Positions 35,077 to 45,200 of a DNA stretch of 64,000 nucleotides are shown piece by piece. This DNA is from MGML01 sp034416335 (GTDB lineage Bacteria; Chloroflexota; Dehalococcoidia; Dehalococcoidales; UBA2162). Position 1 is the stretch's first letter. Each line of letters opens with the position of its first letter. The stretch lies in the NCBI GenBank assembly GCA_034416335.1, contig DAOULV010000017.1, positions 6,932-70,931 on the forward strand, given 5' to 3'. Made by a program: the position numbers and the translations under genes. The notes under the pieces are model-generated. The model was not told the origin of the DNA, ran no database searches, and saw only the letters and a program-made list of their open reading frames with translations.

Positions 35077-35883
35077 TTGTTTATAGCATTAGCAACAGTA
35101 TTCGGGTTATTTACAGGCAGTTTCCTCAATGTCTGTATCGACAGGCTGCCGAGGGGTGAATCTATTGTCTTTCCTCCTTCCCACTGTGAGTCCTGTAATC
35201 ACAAACTTGGAGTTCTGGACCTGATACCGGTTTTCAGCTATGTTTTCCTGCGGGGGCACTGTCGCTACTGCCGGGCACATATACCGATCAGGCTGATGTT
35301 GGTGGAGTTTGTGACAGGAGCGCTTTTCGGATATTTTTTCTGGCAGTTCGGTTTTACCCTGGAATTGCTGGTGTTTATCATATACGGAAGTATATTAATC
35401 GTTATCTTCGTTATCGATCTCGAAAATCAGCTGGTACTTGATGTGATAGTATTCCCGGGAATGGTTATCGCTTTCGCGTTCGCCTTTTTCCGTCCGGAGA
35501 TAGCAGGTCTGGATAGTCTGGGGAGCGGTAATGTTTATAACGCTGTGAGTCAGGCGGCCAGCAACGCTGCCGGGCAGGCTATAATTGCACTGCTGGGCGG
35601 AGCGCTTGGATTTGTAGCGATGTCTATTCCGTTCCTGATATACCCCAGTGGGATGGGAATGGGGGATATCAAGCTGGCAGCCCTGGTAGGACTGATGACC
35701 GGATATCCATTGATAATACTCGCATTACTGATGTCATGGATTTCGGGCGGGATAATAGCCGGAATACTGCTTGCTCTTAAAATCAAAGGACGTAAAGACC
35801 CTATCCCGGCGGCCGTGTTTATGGTTGCGGCAGCGCTGGTAACTCTGCTATGGGGACAGGAAATCTGGTTATGGTACTTCTAG
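35077..35883 (+). CDS. pilD: Prepilin peptidase (type IV leader peptidase)
   Basis: A 268-residue polytopic membrane protein starting at TTG behind AGGGAAAG. The N-terminal part has GSFLNVCIDRLPRGESIVFPPSHCESCNH in two pieces around the CxxC zinc pair (C-E-S-C, later C-R-Y-C). The catalytic aspartates are in FVIDLENQL (about 118) and GMGMGDIKLAAL (about 192, the GxGD motif). About seven hydrophobic helices follow. It removes the leader and methylates the N-terminus of the pilins encoded downstream. Confidence 0.95.
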   Translation: MFIALATVFGLFTGSFLNVCIDRLPRGESIVFPPSHCESCNHKLGVLDLIPVFSYVFLRGHCRYCRAHIPIRLMLVEFVTGALFGYFFWQFGFTLELLVFIIYGSILIVIFVIDLENQLVLDVIVFPGMVIAFAFAFFRPEIAGLDSLGSGNVYNAVSQAASNAAGQAIIALLGGALGFVAMSIPFLIYPSGMGMGDIKLAALVGLMTGYPLIILALLMSWISGGIIAGILLALKIKGRKDPIPAAVFMVAAALVTLLWGQEIWLWYF

Positions 35884-35898
35884 AATAGTCTGTGTTAC

Positions 35899-35928
35899 TT
35901 GACATATATTAAATAGATAGCATATTTT
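35899..35928 (+). promoter_or_regulatory. Promoter of the first sensor kinase
   Basis: TTGACA at 35899, an 18-base spacer and TATTTT at 35923, just before the kinase start, so the leader would be very short. Confidence 0.6.
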
Positions 35929-35944
35929 AGTATCGGAGTCATAT

Positions 35945-37120
35945 ATGTTTGGTCGATATGAAAAGGAAGCGTATCAATTTTTAGCGGTATACCGCTTCCT
36001 TTCGTATGCTCTCGCCGTGATGTTCACCCAGATAAATTCTTCTCCGCTAATAACAAATATGCCGGAAGCCCAGATGTATATTATTCTGGGTATTCTGGGT
36101 GTATACACCGTTCTCCGGGTGTTCTCACCTTTGCGATGGCGCGAGAGAGGTACGATGACTTACCTCATACTCCTTGGAGATTTTATTTTGTGTATCACGC
36201 TTGTCGTATACACAAACGGACTGAATAGCGTTTTCCTTCTTTATTCATTGACACCAATAATGACGGCAGCCCTCCTGTTCGAAGAAAGGGTAGCATTATC
36301 GCTGGCGGCGTCCGCTTCAATAATTCTATCGATAACCCACCTTGCCTTAAGCCAGCTTGCAGACAGGTGGACATGGATTATGCAGGGATATAATCTTACT
36401 CTTCTGGTTGTATATACCCTGTTCAGTTTCGTAGCTGCCGTTGTACCCTATCGGATCAACCTGAACATCAGACGTCGAATCGAAAGGGAAGCCATCATTG
36501 AAGAACGCAGAAGAATTGCCCGGGAAATACATGACGGCGTAGCCCAATCGCTGGGCTACCTGAATTTGAAAACAAAGATGGTCAGTGATTCGGTTTCATC
36601 GAACAACTCAGTCCAGGCGCTAAAGGAGATAAATGATATTCAGAAAGTAGTCCAGGATACATACGATGATATAAGAGAGTCAATCGATCAACTCAGTCAC
36701 GAGATAAGAAATTTGCCTATTATTTCAGCTTTAAACAGCTATGTTAATGAGTTTGGGAATAATAACGGTATTAAAGTTGATTTCTTTTATCCCAAGCCTT
36801 TTCCACGGCTTTCCCCCGTGGCGGAACTGCAGTTACTCAGAATTGCCCAGGAATCGCTGACCAACGTCAGGAGGCACGCCTTCGCGACGGAAGTTGAGAT
36901 AAAACTGGAAAACAGCGATGAAGTTATAGAAATGCTGGTGAAGGATAATGGGCAGGGCTTCAGTCTTGAGGACCTGGAAGAATCACCACCCGGCTACCAT
37001 GGGCTGAATATAATTAAAGAAAGAGCCGAGACACTTGGTGGTGAACTGCATATTTCGACATCTCCCGGGGATGGAACAGCCCTGATGGTCAGTTTACCCC
37101 TGGATAAAGTGAGGTTGTGA
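35945..37120 (+). CDS. NarL-system membrane sensor histidine kinase (HisKA_3)
   Basis: A 391-residue kinase. Six or so hydrophobic helices fill residues 15-175, with no large extracellular domain, so the signal is probably sensed in or near the membrane. The dimerisation box RRRIAREIHDGVAQSLG places the phospho-His at 196. The ATPase domain has RIAQESLTNVRRHA (N box), VKDNGQGF (G1) and GYHGLNIIKERAETLGG (G2). It is followed after one base by its response regulator, indicating translational coupling. Confidence 0.93.
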   Translation: MFGRYEKEAYQFLAVYRFLSYALAVMFTQINSSPLITNMPEAQMYIILGILGVYTVLRVFSPLRWRERGTMTYLILLGDFILCITLVVYTNGLNSVFLLYSLTPIMTAALLFEERVALSLAASASIILSITHLALSQLADRWTWIMQGYNLTLLVVYTLFSFVAAVVPYRINLNIRRRIEREAIIEERRRIAREIHDGVAQSLGYLNLKTKMVSDSVSSNNSVQALKEINDIQKVVQDTYDDIRESIDQLSHEIRNLPIISALNSYVNEFGNNNGIKVDFFYPKPFPRLSPVAELQLLRIAQESLTNVRRHAFATEVEIKLENSDEVIEMLVKDNGQGFSLEDLEESPPGYHGLNIIKERAETLGGELHISTSPGDGTALMVSLPLDKVRL

Positions 37121-37121
37121 A

Positions 37122-37790
37122 GTGGAAAAAATAAAAGTACTCATAGTGGATGACCATACCCTGTTCAGGAGGGGCATTGCCGATGTCCTTACGGCAAGTA
37201 ATGACCTTGAGGTGGTAGGAGAAGCAGTAGACGGCCTGGAAGGGATAGAAAAAGCCCGGCAGCTAAAGCCGGATGTTATCCTGATGGATTTGAATATGCC
37301 TAATTGCAGTGGTCTGGAGGCAATACAGGCTCTCCAGGCGGAAATGCCTGAAACAAATATCCTTGTTCTTACCGTTTCGGAAATGGAAGAGGACTTGTTT
37401 GCTTCCGTGAAGTATGGAGCTAAAGGCTATCTGCTGAAAAAAGCTGAGCCTGATGAACTTGTCCAGGCAATTTACTACGTTGCCAGGGGAGAATCTATAG
37501 TTTCACCGCTTATGGCCACCAAGCTCCTGACCGAGTTCCAGGGTCTTTCCTCCGGGATGGAAAAGAAACCTGCTCAGGATGCTAGCGGAGACCTGAGTCC
37601 CAGGGAAGGAGAAGTGTTACAGCTGGTAGCAAAAGGGGCCACTAATCGCGAAATAGCCGATGAGTTGTTTATTTCTGAGAACACGGTGAAAACACACCTG
37701 CAGAATATTATGGAAAAACTGCACCTGGCAAACCGCAGCCAGGCTGCTGCCTACGCAATCCAGAAAGGACTTGTATCAGGAAAAGAATGA
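37122..37790 (+). CDS. NarL/LuxR response regulator, partner of the preceding kinase
   Basis: A 222-residue regulator starting at GTG with GAGG upstream. The receiver carries D10-D11, phospho-acceptor D56 (ILMDLNMP) and K106; all are intact. The LuxR helix-turn-helix at about 152-215 reads LSPREGEVLQLVAKGATNREIADELF, split by the usual turn before ISENTVKTHLQNIMEKL. It lies between the kinase and the two pilin genes, so pilin expression is a likely target (inference). Confidence 0.94.
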   Translation: MEKIKVLIVDDHTLFRRGIADVLTASNDLEVVGEAVDGLEGIEKARQLKPDVILMDLNMPNCSGLEAIQALQAEMPETNILVLTVSEMEEDLFASVKYGAKGYLLKKAEPDELVQAIYYVARGESIVSPLMATKLLTEFQGLSSGMEKKPAQDASGDLSPREGEVLQLVAKGATNREIADELFISENTVKTHLQNIMEKLHLANRSQAAAYAIQKGLVSGKE

Positions 37791-37918
37791 TACTTTAGGA
37801 TATGGCCTGAGCACCTTTCGAATCTCCTGCCATCACCCGAAAGAATGAGGTTACGTATAACATCAAATCACCCGGTTGCAGTATTGTCAGTCAATAGGCA
37901 CTGGTTTATATTAATGGA

Positions 37919-37947
37919 GCAGCCTGAAAACAACAGGCTGGTTTTTC
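37919..37947 (+). terminator. Intrinsic terminator between the regulator and the pilins
   Basis: CAGCCTG-AAAACAA-CAGGCTG followed by GTTTTTCCC. The 128 bases before it hold no gene. It lies 44 bases before the pilin start, so it could also act as a leader attenuator. Confidence 0.8.
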
Positions 37948-37990
37948 CCTCTAAAGGGGGGGGAGAATTAAGAAAAAGGAGGATCCGGTA

Positions 37991-38389
37991 ATGAATATGC
38001 CGAAGAGAGGTGAAAAAGGTTTTACCCTTATTGAGTTGCTGATTGTCGTAGCAATCCTCGGTGTACTGGCGGCTATCGTTATTCCAAATGTCGGTCGGTT
38101 TATCGGTTCAGGTGAAGAAGAGGCGGCGGAAACTGAGTTTTCCACGATTCAGTCGGCGGTGCATTCGATGATGATCGATAACGGTCTTCAGACACTTAGT
38201 CCATACAACGGCGCAGCCAATGCGACCAGCAACATGCATGAGTTCCCGGCCAACGGCACGGCAGTACTCTATCAGCATACGCATCTGATCGACGGTTCTA
38301 CGGTTAACTACGTTGCCACACAGAACACGACATATGAATACTATGTAGATAGTATGGGTACCGTTACTCAGGGCGACAAAGCTGAATAA
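37991..38389 (+). CDS. Type IV major pilin, copy 1
   Basis: A 132-residue prepilin behind a strong AAGGAGGAT site. The leader MNMPKRGEKG ends at the peptidase site G-FTLIE, with the conserved Glu5 of the mature protein. The hydrophobic helix LLIVVAILGVLAAIVIPNVG follows. The short globular part begins AVHSMMIDNGL and ends in STVNYVATQNTTYEYYVDS. The next gene is nearly the same, and the sequence style (GRFIGSGEEEAAETEF) fits Dehalococcoidia pilins as I know them. Confidence 0.95.
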   Translation: MNMPKRGEKGFTLIELLIVVAILGVLAAIVIPNVGRFIGSGEEEAAETEFSTIQSAVHSMMIDNGLQTLSPYNGAANATSNMHEFPANGTAVLYQHTHLIDGSTVNYVATQNTTYEYYVDSMGTVTQGDKAE

Positions 38390-38469
38390 TCATAGTATAA
38401 CTCATAAATATGATTTAAATTCGGAATATCCAGTTATGATAATCCCCGGATTTGGAGGAGGAAAGGAGA

Positions 38470-38868
38470 ATGAAAATGCCTAAGAGGGGTGAAAAGGGTT
38501 TTACTCTCATCGAGTTGCTGATTGTCGTAGCAATCCTCGGCGTACTTGCGGCTGTTGTTATCCCAAATGTCGGTCGGTTTATCGGTTCAGGTGAAGAGGA
38601 AGCGGCGGAAACCGAGTTTGCCAATATACAGTCGGCAGTACACGCAATGATGGTAGACAATGAGCTGTCGGAACTCAGTCCATACAACGGCGCAGCCAAT
38701 GCGACCAGCAACATGCATGAGTTCCCGTCCAACGGCACGGCAGTACTCTATCAGCATACGCATCTGATCGATGGTTCTACGGTTAACTACGTCGCCACAC
38801 AGAACACGACATACGAATACTACGTCGATTCAGCCGGCACCGTTACTCAAGGCGACAAGGCTGAATAA
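38470..38868 (+). CDS. Type IV major pilin, copy 2
   Basis: The ATG at 38470 is preferred, with GGAGGAAAGGAG just before it; an in-frame ATG at 38452 overlaps that site. The product (132 residues) differs from copy 1 mainly at 45-62 (SAVHAMMVDNELSELSP). The C-terminal 70 residues are almost identical, and so is the DNA there. Copies may form a mixed pilus or act as a switchable pair; gene conversion is likely. A strong terminator follows. Confidence 0.94.
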   Translation: MKMPKRGEKGFTLIELLIVVAILGVLAAVVIPNVGRFIGSGEEEAAETEFANIQSAVHAMMVDNELSELSPYNGAANATSNMHEFPSNGTAVLYQHTHLIDGSTVNYVATQNTTYEYYVDSAGTVTQGDKAE

Positions 38869-38923
38869 TCAGAAATTATTCGAACGATTAGAAATTTAGA
38901 AGTTGGGGATGGGGGGATAGGAG

Positions 38924-38960
38924 TAGAGTCCGCTTCGTATGAAGCGGACTCTTATTATTT
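38924..38960 (+). terminator. Intrinsic terminator after the pilin pair
   Basis: GAGTCCGCTT-CGTAT-GAAGCGGACTC followed by TTATTATTTT. Confidence 0.92.
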
Positions 38961-39077
38961 TACATCTTTTTAAGGCGGGTAACGCTGAAATTAATCGGTT
39001 GAAATATACTACAAGATTATTATTTAGACGTTTCGGTAGACTAATACATTATATACTGTTGAAATACCAGATAAATT

Positions 39078-40490
39078 TTAACTTTCACCAGTGTTTGGAC
39101 GGAGTTTTATAATTCCACTTTTGATATAGGGATAACCTTCCGGTGGAGTGATGGGAGTAAGAAAACGTCCACTCTCTTCAAGAGCAGTCATAAATTGCCT
39201 GAAAATCTGGTAATTCTCTGTCTCACAGGTAAAAGAAATCGAATTGCCTTGATGGCTTATCGATCCGACCTTAGCACTATATTTCTGGGTAAGGTTCCTG
39301 ATAGTCTCATAATCTTCCATAAAGGATTTACCCATATTTTTGAGTGTATCATAGTCTGTTACCGCTTGCTTTAGCGGGTCTCGTTTGGCGAGAGCGGTTT
39401 TCCTTAACTCCATTAAATTGTTTATGCTGGCGTACTGTTTCTCGAGGTTTTCAGTTTCGTTCATTGCCGCAGCAGTTACCTGATACAGGGGAACAAGCAG
39501 AGCTAAGGCAACAAATATAGCTAATGAAAGATACATCTGCTTTGGTGTAGGCCGCCAGGGCTGGTAAGCTCTTGGCATCATATTAATATCAGGAGTTATA
39601 TGACTGCCGCTGTCTTCATTATCGGGAATCATTCCTTTTAAGGCCAGTCCGATGTTGACCGCGTACTGTGAAACCGGGAAGTGCTCAGGATATTCAAGCG
39701 GAGGTTCGAGTTTAGCTTCACTGAATTCCAGCTTGTCACGTATTAACTGCACCAGTTCAAGGTTGCCGGACATCTCACCTGTTATATAGAGAGGGTTTGT
39801 CTTCCTGAAAGGAAAGTTGGGACGGGTATTATCGTAGAAACTAACCGTTGTTTCGATTGCCGTTGTCAGTAATTCAGCCTTTTCTTCTATACTGAGACCT
39901 TCCTGCTGCCAGGCTGCGGTTCGCATCACTTCTGCCAAGCCGTCTACAATCATCACTATATCGAAGGTTTCGGAGTCGATATTGAAAATCAAGCCTTCCT
40001 CGGTATTAATAGTCCTTGCCAGGGCCATGGTTCTAAGGTCAAGTACGCGTGCATTGATTCCTGCCGTTTTTAACGCAGACATTTCATCATCAATCATTTC
40101 TTTGGGCACGGCGTGAATCATTACCTGGTGACCGCCTTCACCGACACCAATAGAATTCCACGATAAGTAGGTTTCATCGAGCGATATCGGCAGAGTGTTT
40201 TCAACGGCTTCCAGCACGGCTTGTTCCGCTACAGGTATCTCGGGAGGAGTAGGTACTATAATTATCCTGCTCAGAGAAAAAAGTCCATTTATACCGGCTG
40301 TTACTCTGCTGCCTTTAATGCCGCTAGAGTTCATTAATTCCTTGATAATTTGTCCGAGAGCGTCGGATTTAGCAATCATGCCATCTTCGAAAATATCCGG
40401 CTTAATTGCATGACTTGCCCACGAATTGATGGTGTTTCCATCGGTTTCGAGGATTCTAACTTCGGAACTGGTTATATCCAGGGTAATCAA
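39078..40490 (-). CDS. PilM-PilN fusion, type IV pilus inner-membrane assembly
   Basis: A 470-residue protein from TTG behind AAGGAG. Residues 1-290 are an actin-like PilM domain (LDITSSEVRILE, GINGLFSLSRIIIVPTPP, YITGEMSGNLELVQLI). A membrane helix at about 322-345 (MYLSLAIFVALALLVPLY) and the following coiled coil plus small alpha/beta domain match PilN. In most bacteria these are two proteins; here they are one chain. It is the last gene of the pilus operon, after the PilO-like gene. Confidence 0.85.
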   Translation of the reverse strand: MITLDITSSEVRILETDGNTINSWASHAIKPDIFEDGMIAKSDALGQIIKELMNSSGIKGSRVTAGINGLFSLSRIIIVPTPPEIPVAEQAVLEAVENTLPISLDETYLSWNSIGVGEGGHQVMIHAVPKEMIDDEMSALKTAGINARVLDLRTMALARTINTEEGLIFNIDSETFDIVMIVDGLAEVMRTAAWQQEGLSIEEKAELLTTAIETTVSFYDNTRPNFPFRKTNPLYITGEMSGNLELVQLIRDKLEFSEAKLEPPLEYPEHFPVSQYAVNIGLALKGMIPDNEDSGSHITPDINMMPRAYQPWRPTPKQMYLSLAIFVALALLVPLYQVTAAAMNETENLEKQYASINNLMELRKTALAKRDPLKQAVTDYDTLKNMGKSFMEDYETIRNLTQKYSAKVGSISHQGNSISFTCETENYQIFRQFMTALEESGRFLTPITPPEGYPYIKSGIIKLRPNTGES

Positions 40491-40531
40491 AAATTTTTCT
40501 CCTTAATATACCTTAATATATAGGGAAGTAG

Positions 40532-41509
40532 TTATTCGGGTAGCATGTATATTTTAATATTCAAATACGCTCTTAACTCGGTGATAACGGTTTCCGTATC
40601 AGTGTATTCATTCGCTGTTTCTATAATAGGGCCGTCCCACTGGCGTACCTGCCCATTACTCTCGCAGGTGTAATAATATGTGGTCATAAAATCATTGATA
40701 TAATTTACCGTGGTATAGGTCGTGGGATCTTCAGGTGATATCCTGTCATGATTATATAATACGTACCCATCTCTCGGAGTACCGTTTCCTGTGTAACCTT
40801 TCTGCCTTACCGGAGTATATATATCCGGGAAACCTTCAGTTATAAATGGTGTTTCCGGATCGTCTCCCATCAGGTTGGTGGCTTCTCCTTCCGCAACATT
40901 AAGAGGATTATGAATAAAATACAGCTGGTTGTCTTCCATCATTCTGTTTACGGCATCTATCACCATCCGTAATTCTTGTCTCCTGATTAATTCTTCACCT
41001 TGGACACCGACTTCTAATTCTGAAATCGACATACTGGTTATCTTTATATTAGGGATAGTGTTACCGGACTCTATGTCGTTGATAAATGCCTTAACGTTTT
41101 CATATTCTCCTTGAACGCTAACGTTATTGAACTTGATTATATTGTACTGTGTTGAACCCACTCTTTCTTTACTATTCGATGGTGAGGGAACGGTGAATTT
41201 TCCCGCTTCCGGTGTAATATCGACACCGGATTTTTCTGCGATTTCAACCAGGATTTCTATTGCTCTGACATCATCGATCGGTGCCAGAGTTTCCTGTATC
41301 GAATCATATTCCTCTCTTAATTCTTTAGTAGAAGAAAGAGGTTTCGATACAATAGCAGAAAGGCTTTCTGTCTTCTCACTGAGATCTTTTTGCTTAATTC
41401 CCTGCTGTATATATACAAATGCTAATACACCGTAAACAAGAACTATCACTCCACACAGGATTATATATCCCGACGGATAGAATCGGCTTAATATTTTCTT
41501 ATAATCCAT
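40532..41509 (-). CDS. PilO-like protein with a C-terminal pilin-like domain
   Basis: A 325-residue protein. One N-terminal membrane helix (15-34), a coiled coil (40-75) and an alpha/beta region to about 165 are PilO-like in layout. Residues 180-290 instead resemble the globular part of the two major pilins in this window: VIDAVNRMMEDNQL against SAVHAMMVDNEL, YVLYNHD against AVLYQHT, and TTVNYINDFMTTYYYTCESN against STVNYVATQNTTYEYYVDSA. The pilin leader and hydrophobic helix are missing, so it looks like an assembly protein fused to a pilin head. It lies between the small membrane protein and PilMN. PilO assignment is by position and topology. Confidence 0.75.
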   Translation of the reverse strand: MDYKKILSRFYPSGYIILCGVIVLVYGVLAFVYIQQGIKQKDLSEKTESLSAIVSKPLSSTKELREEYDSIQETLAPIDDVRAIEILVEIAEKSGVDITPEAGKFTVPSPSNSKERVGSTQYNIIKFNNVSVQGEYENVKAFINDIESGNTIPNIKITSMSISELEVGVQGEELIRRQELRMVIDAVNRMMEDNQLYFIHNPLNVAEGEATNLMGDDPETPFITEGFPDIYTPVRQKGYTGNGTPRDGYVLYNHDRISPEDPTTYTTVNYINDFMTTYYYTCESNGQVRQWDGPIIETANEYTDTETVITELRAYLNIKIYMLPE

Positions 41510-41628
41510 CTGTTATTCCAGATACATCGTCGTGGTACACACAACAGGGCGGTGATCAGGAGTATAAATAAACTGTCGATAAGTCAATACGTATAATCGA
41601 TGGCCGGCAAATGTCAGGGTTTTATGAC

Positions 41629-42018
41629 TTACTTCTTCCATCTGTTTATCAACGCTTTCTGTACCTGTTCTTCTATGGTTTCCACGATTTTTTCTTCGAT
41701 TGCTTCACGCGTATTAGTTTTTAAATCCCTTTCCAGTTTTGCCCTTTCCTCGATTAAAAAGCGTTTATATAGTTGTTTTCCCCTTTGTAAGCCGGCAAAC
41801 CAGACTGCAGCCAGCCCAATAGCGGCAACCGGAGCAACCACCTCAGGACCGACTCCGGTGTACGTTACCAGAATTATAACCAGGATAAGAACCGCAAAGA
41901 GAAATATGGCAATGTTCAGGTCCCATCGGGCATTCCTGGCTCTGTCTCTGGCCCTGTATGAAAGTTCCTCTTCCATTTCCGGTGTGATTAGTTTCTCTTC
42001 CTGTCCTTCAACGGTCAT
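41629..42018 (-). CDS. Small two-helix membrane protein of the pilus operon
   Basis: A 129-residue protein with GAGAGG upstream. A charged N-terminus is followed by two membrane helices (about 37-58 and 62-78) and then a Lys/Glu-rich coiled coil to the end (FLIEERAKLERDLK, then EEKIVETIEEQVQKAL). No known family is recognised. Its position inside the pilus operon suggests a membrane scaffold role. Confidence 0.65.
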   Translation of the reverse strand: MTVEGQEEKLITPEMEEELSYRARDRARNARWDLNIAIFLFAVLILVIILVTYTGVGPEVVAPVAAIGLAAVWFAGLQRGKQLYKRFLIEERAKLERDLKTNTREAIEEKIVETIEEQVQKALINRWKK

Positions 42019-42203
42019 TTTGTCTACCTCTCATTTCAATTCAACTATTATAACATAATATTAGACTTCTTCTGGACAATTACGACAATGCGGAGAAAAG
42101 CATACCTTTTCGGATGGAATAGGAACACACCTGCTTAATTTGGATTCGGAAAGTGCAATATTATCAGATAGATGTGTGTTAACAGCTTCGTTACGCGGTT
42201 TAG

Positions 42204-45200
42204 CTACCGCCTCCACCACCAGACCCAGGAACGCCACCAGTGACCTTCGGGACTTATCATGGCATTGGCACGTAAAACGGAATTCAGTGTTTCTGCCTCA
42301 AGATCATACTGAGGTACGATAACGGTACCTGTAGGCCAGGAATAAATCCATTCGTCATATTCACCCCAGTAGCCACCTTCATTGATTTTAACGAATACTT
42401 CATTGAAATAGGAACCCGAGTACGTCAGCGTTCCCTCGGCCTGGAATACTATCTCCAGTATTTCACCGGGCTGCAGTTCGAGCGTGGGATTATAGTCTTC
42501 ATAAGGGTATAGATAGCAGAATCCATTCTCTGAACTCTGGTCACAAAAATCCCAGACCTGGTCGCTGGAACCGGGATAATGACTGAAGTCCCAGGTTATA
42601 CTCCACCGGTACTCGTAATAAGGCCAGCCGGCTTCCCACTGTTCACTCATAAAGTCGGTGCCTTCGTTGTCATCGGGCATACATACCGGCGTATCCGGAG
42701 AAGCTACGCTGCTTGATATGCGGACGTTGTCGATTCTGCCTTCTTCATCACCATAATCCGAGTCGACGTAGAAACGTATATCTATGAAAGTGTTATCAGC
42801 GCCAGCCGGCAGGTCGTATTCCTCATTATGCCAGGATTCAGTATCTATATTATGGTTGCCAAGGTTAAGCCAGGTGCTGTTGGCGGAAGGTTTCCAGTCC
42901 ACGTAGAGTCTATCGGTACTCTCACATTCGTAACGTCCGGTCCAGTCGTAGCTGAACACAATATTCGTATAATTCTCAGTGCTTATATTAGACTGAGTAA
43001 TGCGGCCATCTATCTGCAACTCTACCCTGTCATTATCTATCTGACAGTTGGCGCTGTTGCTCTCAGATTCGGTCCAGCATTGAACAGTATTTGAGTCCCA
43101 CCTGTTAAAACCGTCAAAAAACAGGACGGGGTATGACTCTCGCCCGATAATGCGTCCTGAAGCTGAGTCATCCACGTACATAAACCCTTCTTCGGAGAGG
43201 GTTGAACCGGTAGCCGGCAGCCAGTCTTCTATTTCATATATCGATATGGGAACAGTATCCACGTTCTCGATCGTGATTGTATAGTTCACCGTAGTCTGCT
43301 CGTAAGGGTAGACAATCTCCGGGTCAGACGTCTTGTCTACAGCGAGTTTCCCGTCGCTGCAGTTCGTTTCTTCCGGGTCACCGACTATAATCTTAGCGGT
43401 AGCGCTGTTTACTATCGATGCTTCTTCCTCATTAAAATAGGGCCAGCTTCCGTCACTATCTGTAACATAGATCCTGTTGCAGTAGGTCCCTTCGTCCAGG
43501 GCTTCGTGTGCCTGAAAACTGAGCAGTCTTTCTTCACCGTAATCGAAGCTGATATCACTATATCCGGCAGTCTCGAAGTCCCACTCCAGCAGCTGGAACT
43601 CTTCACTTCCGGAGCCTGGCGTACTGAAGCCTGTGGGATCGAAGGGAGGAATAGGCCATTCACCGCCTACAGGTGATTGTGAACTGCTGATTTCAACATT
43701 ATCGAGGCGGAAAGCACAGTTATCTCTCCAATATGAACTGGCATCCATTTCGAAAGCAATATAAAAAGTGGAAGGATTACCGTAATCGGAAAGATCATAC
43801 CAGTGCTGGTGGTACTGGTCATCACCATCCTGCACATCGAATGTCTCGAGTGTATCCCATTCGACGCCGTCCGTGGAGACTTTGAGGTTAAGGAAGTCAC
43901 CGTACCAGAGCCACATCCGTGCCCAGAAATAGAGATACGGGCCGTTACCGGAATAAGTGCTTAAATCAACTGCCCGCTCGGCATACCCGTCACTGGAACC
44001 ATATTCACCGTCGAGTCGAAGACACCGGTCACCATCGTATTCACCGCTGGTCGTCTCATATGCGGAACCGGAGAGAGACCAGTCTCCGATCCAGGGACCG
44101 GTATCGCCGCTTGTCTCGAAGCCGTCGAAAGCGAAAGTATCATATTCTATAACGTCCCAGTCCGTAGAGTCGTCCACGTAGACCATATAATCATCGGAAG
44201 GTCCGCGTTCCGGTAGCTCATCCCATATCGAATCAAGGGTACATCCATCCGGGTCGAGGCATTTCAGTGATACATAGTAGGTAAATACCGTATCGACACC
44301 GGGTTCCACGGTTTCTACTTCTTCATAATTGGTAAATTCTATCAGGTCGACATAGAAATCGTCATAACTGCTGTTCAAATGCGTCTCGAACGCAATATAG
44401 AAAGAAGAAGGCGCACCGTAACTCGAAAGGTCATACTGGTAGTTTTCATAATTACCGTTGTCATTCTCCGTGAATGTTCGGAGAGTGGTCCAACTTTCAC
44501 CATCGGTGGAAACCTTGAAATATGCTGCATCTCCGTGGGCGCTTTCAAAGCTGCTTACCCGTGCCCAGAAAGATATATACGGGCCCTCTCCCGAAGAGCC
44601 GGAGAGATCGACTTCACGTTCGGCATAGCCATCGCCTGGATAGGAGTTGTCATCACCTTCCAGCCAGAGGGCGCAGTCGCCTTCATATTCATTGTAGTTG
44701 ATTATGGCCCAGTCTCCGCTGAAACTCCAGTCGTCATTCCATGAGCCTGTCCCGTCGTTGCCGTCGCTGCATCCCGGACCGGCAACCTCAAAGCCGTCGG
44801 CAGCAAGAGAATTGTATGCAGCGGTAGCGACAACCGTTTTTTTCACCTTGAAATATATTTCACCATCGGCAGGCCCTGCCAATTCCTGACCGGAAAGTTC
44901 GAATTCCAGTGTCTGGGCGGTGACCGTAGTATTTGCGGTTATACCGTTAAGGGTAATATAAAAAGGATCACTTTCCGAGCCAATCGGCAGATTATCTGCG
45001 AAGCCCGGTTCGTGCTTCAGCCGCCACATCCCGTACTCCACGGCAGCGTCCGCGGCGAAATCTTCCTTTATCGATTGACCGTACAACTGGCGGCTTTTCG
45101 AAACGGTATCCGTCGTAAGAAGAAAAGGCACAATTAAAGCAGCACCCACTCCAAGTAATATCAATACCAGTATAAAAGCCTGCCCACGTTGTCTATTACT

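Noticed and set aside
37800..37920. Possible c-di-GMP riboswitch before the pilins
   Set aside because: The conserved core bases of the class I aptamer as I remember them are absent; only a terminator hairpin is supported.
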